Of a stretch of DNA of 8,382 nt, positions 6,815 through 8,382 are shown piece after piece (the first letter of the stretch is position 1; every line of letters begins with the position of its first letter). The notes below the pieces were generated by a model that searched no databases, had not been told where the DNA came from, and was given only the letters and a program-made list of their open reading frames with translations. A program made the translations under genes and the position numbers. The DNA lies in contig JBFKQZ010000137.1 of NCBI GenBank assembly GCA_041627475.1, forward strand, positions 1-8,382, written 5' to 3'. Source of the stretch: JBFGFG01 sp041627475. GTDB taxonomy: Bacteria > Actinomycetota > Nitriliruptoria > Nitriliruptorales > Nitriliruptoraceae.

Positions 6815-6880
6815 GTCCGGCAGTCGTGCCGAACTGTGCGCATGCGCGCCCTTCTGCGATCGACGGCGGCGAACGCACTG

Positions 6881-6904
6881 AGAGTGTGCGTCGGCGCACA
6901 CTCT
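6881..6904. terminator. Hairpin between convergent genes, probable bidirectional terminator
   Basis: A perfect 10-bp inverted repeat, AGAGTGTGCG and CGCACACTCT, encloses a TCGG loop. It lies 67 bp past the hpt stop and 35 bp past the stop of the convergent membrane gene. No T-run follows on either strand, so it is not a canonical intrinsic terminator; U-less hairpins are commonly proposed as terminators in GC-rich actinobacteria. The rest of 6815-6938 holds a 5-bp hairpin just after hpt (6818-6831) and the palindrome GCGCATGCGC (6838-6847), but no gene. Confidence 0.6.
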
Positions 6905-6938
6905 GGGGGCGACGGGCTGCTTCCGAGACGCGCGGTCG

Positions 6939-7400
6939 TCAGTGTGGACCGGCGAGGTGGTCGCGGATGGACCGGGCACGGCGTCGCTCTGCGACGACGA
7001 GGACGACACCGGTCGCCAGCAGCAGGCAGAGGACCGCTGCCTGCACCACCCCCGCCAGTGTCCGGCTCCCGCCCGAGCCGCCCGGCGCGGCGAGCCACAG
7101 CGTCCCGACAGCGATCCCGGGGACCGTCAGGGCCCAGCCGACCAGCTCACGGGTGCTCCGTCGGGGTGGGGGCAGGCCCGTGCCGTCGGGACGCGCCCGC
7201 CGCGGTCCCTGCACGAGCCAGATCCCGAGGCCGATCGGCAGCAGTGCGACGACGGCCCCCATGCCGAGCAGCAGCAGCGCCTCGCCGGCCTCGCCCTCGG
7301 CGTAGCCGCCGGTCATGGCAGCGATCGCGACGCCGACCAGGGACTGCAGGAGGACTCCCGCAGGCCAGATGATCAGGGCCCAGCCGATGAGTGTGCGCAC
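6939..7400 (-). CDS. Uncharacterised four-helix membrane protein with internal duplication
   Basis: A 153-residue integral membrane protein that I do not recognise. Four hydrophobic segments lie at about 5-29, 41-64, 85-105 and 114-136. The two halves resemble each other: RTLIGWAL (2-9) opens the first and RELVGWAL (84-91) the second, and each half ends in a basic stretch (GPRRARP, 65-71; ERRRARS, 138-144). This suggests duplication of a two-helix unit. Both basic ends should face the cytoplasm. There is no catalytic motif. The GTG at 7400 is chosen because GAGGTG lies 6 nt before it; another GTG three codons upstream (7409) is possible, and the frame stays open further back to 7595 with Arg-rich, shadow-like sequence. 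It is convergent with hpt and divergent from ftsH, so it is probably transcribed alone. I see no convincing promoter upstream. Confidence 0.75.
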   Translation of the reverse strand: MRTLIGWALIIWPAGVLLQSLVGVAIAAMTGGYAEGEAGEALLLLGMGAVVALLPIGLGIWLVQGPRRARPDGTGLPPPRRSTRELVGWALTVPGIAVGTLWLAAPGGSGGSRTLAGVVQAAVLCLLLATGVVLVVAERRRARSIRDHLAGPH

Positions 7401-7608
7401 GTGCTCCACCTCGTCCGAGCGACGTCCCCAGTACGCCGAGGGACGCCACGACCTGCAAGGGGACAAGGCCCCGGTCGTTCGGTGGGGCTGCGGGCGGGTG
7501 TGCCGAGTCGGTCCAACCCCTGCGTCGCGGGTTCCGAACCCTCCGTGCGCACGGCGACAGTTCCCGCCGCGCGGACATGACGCCCGACGCGTCACTGCCG
7601 GTCACCGG

Positions 7609-7614
7609 TACCTT
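7609..7614 (+). promoter_or_regulatory. Candidate ftsH -10 element
   Basis: TACCTT fits TANNNT and would start transcription near 7621, leaving a leader of about 44 nt with AGAAGG 9 nt before the GTG start. No good TTGACA-like -35 lies 16-19 nt upstream; that position is occupied by the inverted repeat TGACGC-N5-GCGTCA (7578-7594). Expression might therefore depend on an activator or another sigma factor, which is conjecture. Confidence 0.35.
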
Positions 7615-7629
7615 GGGACGACCGACCCG

Positions 7630-7643
7630 GACCCGTTCGGGTC
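7630..7643 (+). other. Small hairpin in the ftsH leader
   Basis: GACCC (7630-7634) and GGGTC (7639-7643) form a perfect 5-bp stem with a GTTC loop, ending 7 nt before the AGAAGG ribosome site. If the -10 at 7609 is used, it lies near the mRNA 5' end, where it could affect message stability or ribosome access. Short stems arise often by chance in GC-rich DNA. Confidence 0.25.
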
Positions 7644-7664
7644 ACCTGCAGAAGGCCCTTCGAC

Positions 7665-8382
7665 GTGAAGAACCAGCGATTCCTCCGCGGTCCGTTCGTG
7701 TGGATCGCGGTCCTGCTCGTCGCGCTGTTCATGACGGTGAACCTCATCAACAGCGCCTCGGCGCCCGAGACCCTGACGTTCAACCGGTTCGTCGAGCTCG
7801 CCCGCGACGGCGCGTTCCAGGACAGCTCGGTCAGTGAGACCGAGACCGAGCTCGACCGGGCAGAGACCTTCGGGCTGCAGTCCTACACGATCACGGGTGA
7901 GTACACCCCCGAGGGCGCCGACGACCCCGTCCGGTTCCAGACCACCTACTCGCCGCAGATCAACGGCGAGACGCTCGCGCAGCTGATCGAGGACGACCTC
8001 GTCACGATGCGGGCGGACAACGAGCAGTCCGGCACGCTCGTCAACCTGCTGTTCACGCTGCTGCCGTTCGCGCTGATCTTCCTGCTGTTCTTCTTCCTGA
8101 TGCAGCAGATGCAGGGCGGCGGCGGACGGGTCATGCAGTTCGGCAAGTCCAAGGCGAAGCTCGTCAGCAAGGACTCGCCGAAGGTGACCTTCGCGGACGT
8201 CGCCGGGGCCGAGGAGGCCAAGGAGGAGCTCCGCGAGATCAAGGACTTCCTCGAGAACCCCGGGAAGTTCCAGGCCATGGGCGCCAAGATCCCGAAGGGC
8301 GTCCTCCTCTTCGGACCCCCCGGGACCGGCAAGACCCTCCTGGCGCGCGCCGTCGCGGGCGAGGCTGGCGTCCCCTTCTTCT
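7665..8382 (+). CDS. ftsH: ATP-dependent zinc metalloprotease FtsH, N-terminal 239 residues (3' end outside window)
   Basis: Membrane-bound hexameric AAA+ protease that extracts and degrades misfolded or unassembled membrane proteins and some cytoplasmic regulators. Visible: transmembrane segment 1 (about 11-31); an extracytoplasmic domain (about 32-123); transmembrane segment 2 (about 124-146), followed by MQQMQGGGG (146-154), a typical FtsH linker; SPKVTFADVAGAEEAKEEL (171-189), the start of the AAA domain; and Walker A GPPGTGKT (217-224). The window ends at GVPFF, so Walker B, the SRH and the HEXXH zinc site are not visible, and I infer them from the family (usually 610-760 residues). The GTG start puts the first membrane helix ten residues in, as usual, and has AGAAGG 9 nt upstream. 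In many Gram-positive genomes ftsH directly follows hpt; here a minus-strand membrane gene lies between. Confidence 0.97.
   Translation, partial: MKNQRFLRGPFVWIAVLLVALFMTVNLINSASAPETLTFNRFVELARDGAFQDSSVSETETELDRAETFGLQSYTITGEYTPEGADDPVRFQTTYSPQINGETLAQLIEDDLVTMRADNEQSGTLVNLLFTLLPFALIFLLFFFLMQQMQGGGGRVMQFGKSKAKLVSKDSPKVTFADVAGAEEAKEELREIKDFLENPGKFQAMGAKIPKGVLLFGPPGTGKTLLARAVAGEAGVPFF

Larger units (their letters stand above)
7401..7664. other. Divergent intergenic region between the membrane protein gene and ftsH
   Basis: About 264 bp with no supported gene. From left to right: ribosome-site sequence of the leftward gene; an interrupted hairpin, arms ACGACC/GGTCGT (7448-7453, 7473-7478) around GGGG/CCCC (7459-7462, 7469-7472); an inverted repeat TGACGC-N5-GCGTCA (7578-7594); two GTCAC units ten bases apart (7591-7595, 7601-7605); and the ftsH leader. 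An open frame across the region continues the leftward membrane gene upstream but has shadow-like Arg/Pro-rich composition. Confidence 0.6.

Noticed and set aside
6942..7580. Plus-strand frame opposite the four-helix membrane gene
   Set aside because: Hydrophilic low-complexity translation, whereas the minus-strand frame gives four clean membrane helices and a good ribosome site.
7410..7664. HAIR or CIRCE heat-shock operator before ftsH
   Set aside because: Neither CTTGAGT-N7-ACTCAAG nor the CIRCE arms are present.
7946..8332. 128-codon minus-strand frame inside ftsH
   Set aside because: Antisense to the conserved linker and AAA domain of FtsH; such mirrored frames recur in databases as spurious proteins.
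1..8382. Mobile elements, CRISPR arrays, tRNA or rRNA genes
   Set aside because: No transposase or integrase motif, no regularly spaced repeats, and no cloverleaf or rRNA-like sequence was seen on either strand.

Overview
The window looks like a stretch of chromosome from a very GC-rich actinobacterium. The signs are strong G/C bias at third codon positions, frequent GTG starts, short TANNNT -10 elements, and the gene order zinc metalloprotease - tilS - hpt - ftsH, which is a known actinobacterial neighbourhood. I cannot fix the genus. A deep-branching class such as Nitriliruptoria is a guess only. The content is mainly conserved housekeeping genes plus several small uncharacterised membrane proteins. 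I see no mobile element, CRISPR array, tRNA or rRNA.

Left part (1-2110, minus strand): a flavin monooxygenase of the Baeyer-Villiger type runs off the left edge. Upstream of it (toward higher coordinates) lies ilvE, the branched-chain amino acid aminotransferase. The 86-bp gap between them holds a convincing promoter for the monooxygenase. Its -10 lies inside a 27-bp TetR-like inverted repeat and its -35 inside a 20-bp near-palindrome built from two TGACGTCA units. This is the best regulatory signal in the window.

Middle part (2275-6814, plus strand): a 164-bp divergent intergenic region leads into a rightward gene row. It holds an unrecognised single-pass membrane protein with a Pro/Asp/Glu-rich tail, a small secreted-type protein with a C-terminal membrane anchor, a DUF2342-type HEVAH zinc metalloprotease, tilS (tRNA-Ile lysidine synthetase) and hpt (hypoxanthine phosphoribosyltransferase). 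The small membrane protein and the protease are 2 nt apart, and the protease and tilS overlap by 4 nt, so these three are probably one translationally coupled unit.

Right part (6815-8382): a hairpin lies between the convergent 3' ends of hpt and a minus-strand four-helix membrane protein that appears to be an internal duplication. This membrane gene separates hpt from ftsH, which are adjacent in many Gram-positive genomes. ftsH, the membrane AAA+ zinc protease, starts at 7665 and runs off the right edge just after its Walker A motif.

How the genes fit together: tilS and hpt supply essential tRNA modification and purine salvage, and ftsH does membrane protein quality control. The metalloprotease and the two membrane proteins before it have no established role. 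The monooxygenase is probably an inducible catabolic or detoxifying enzyme unrelated to the rest. I found no clear evidence of a new multi-gene system. The most interesting points are the monooxygenase control region and the uncharacterised membrane genes around the conserved cluster.
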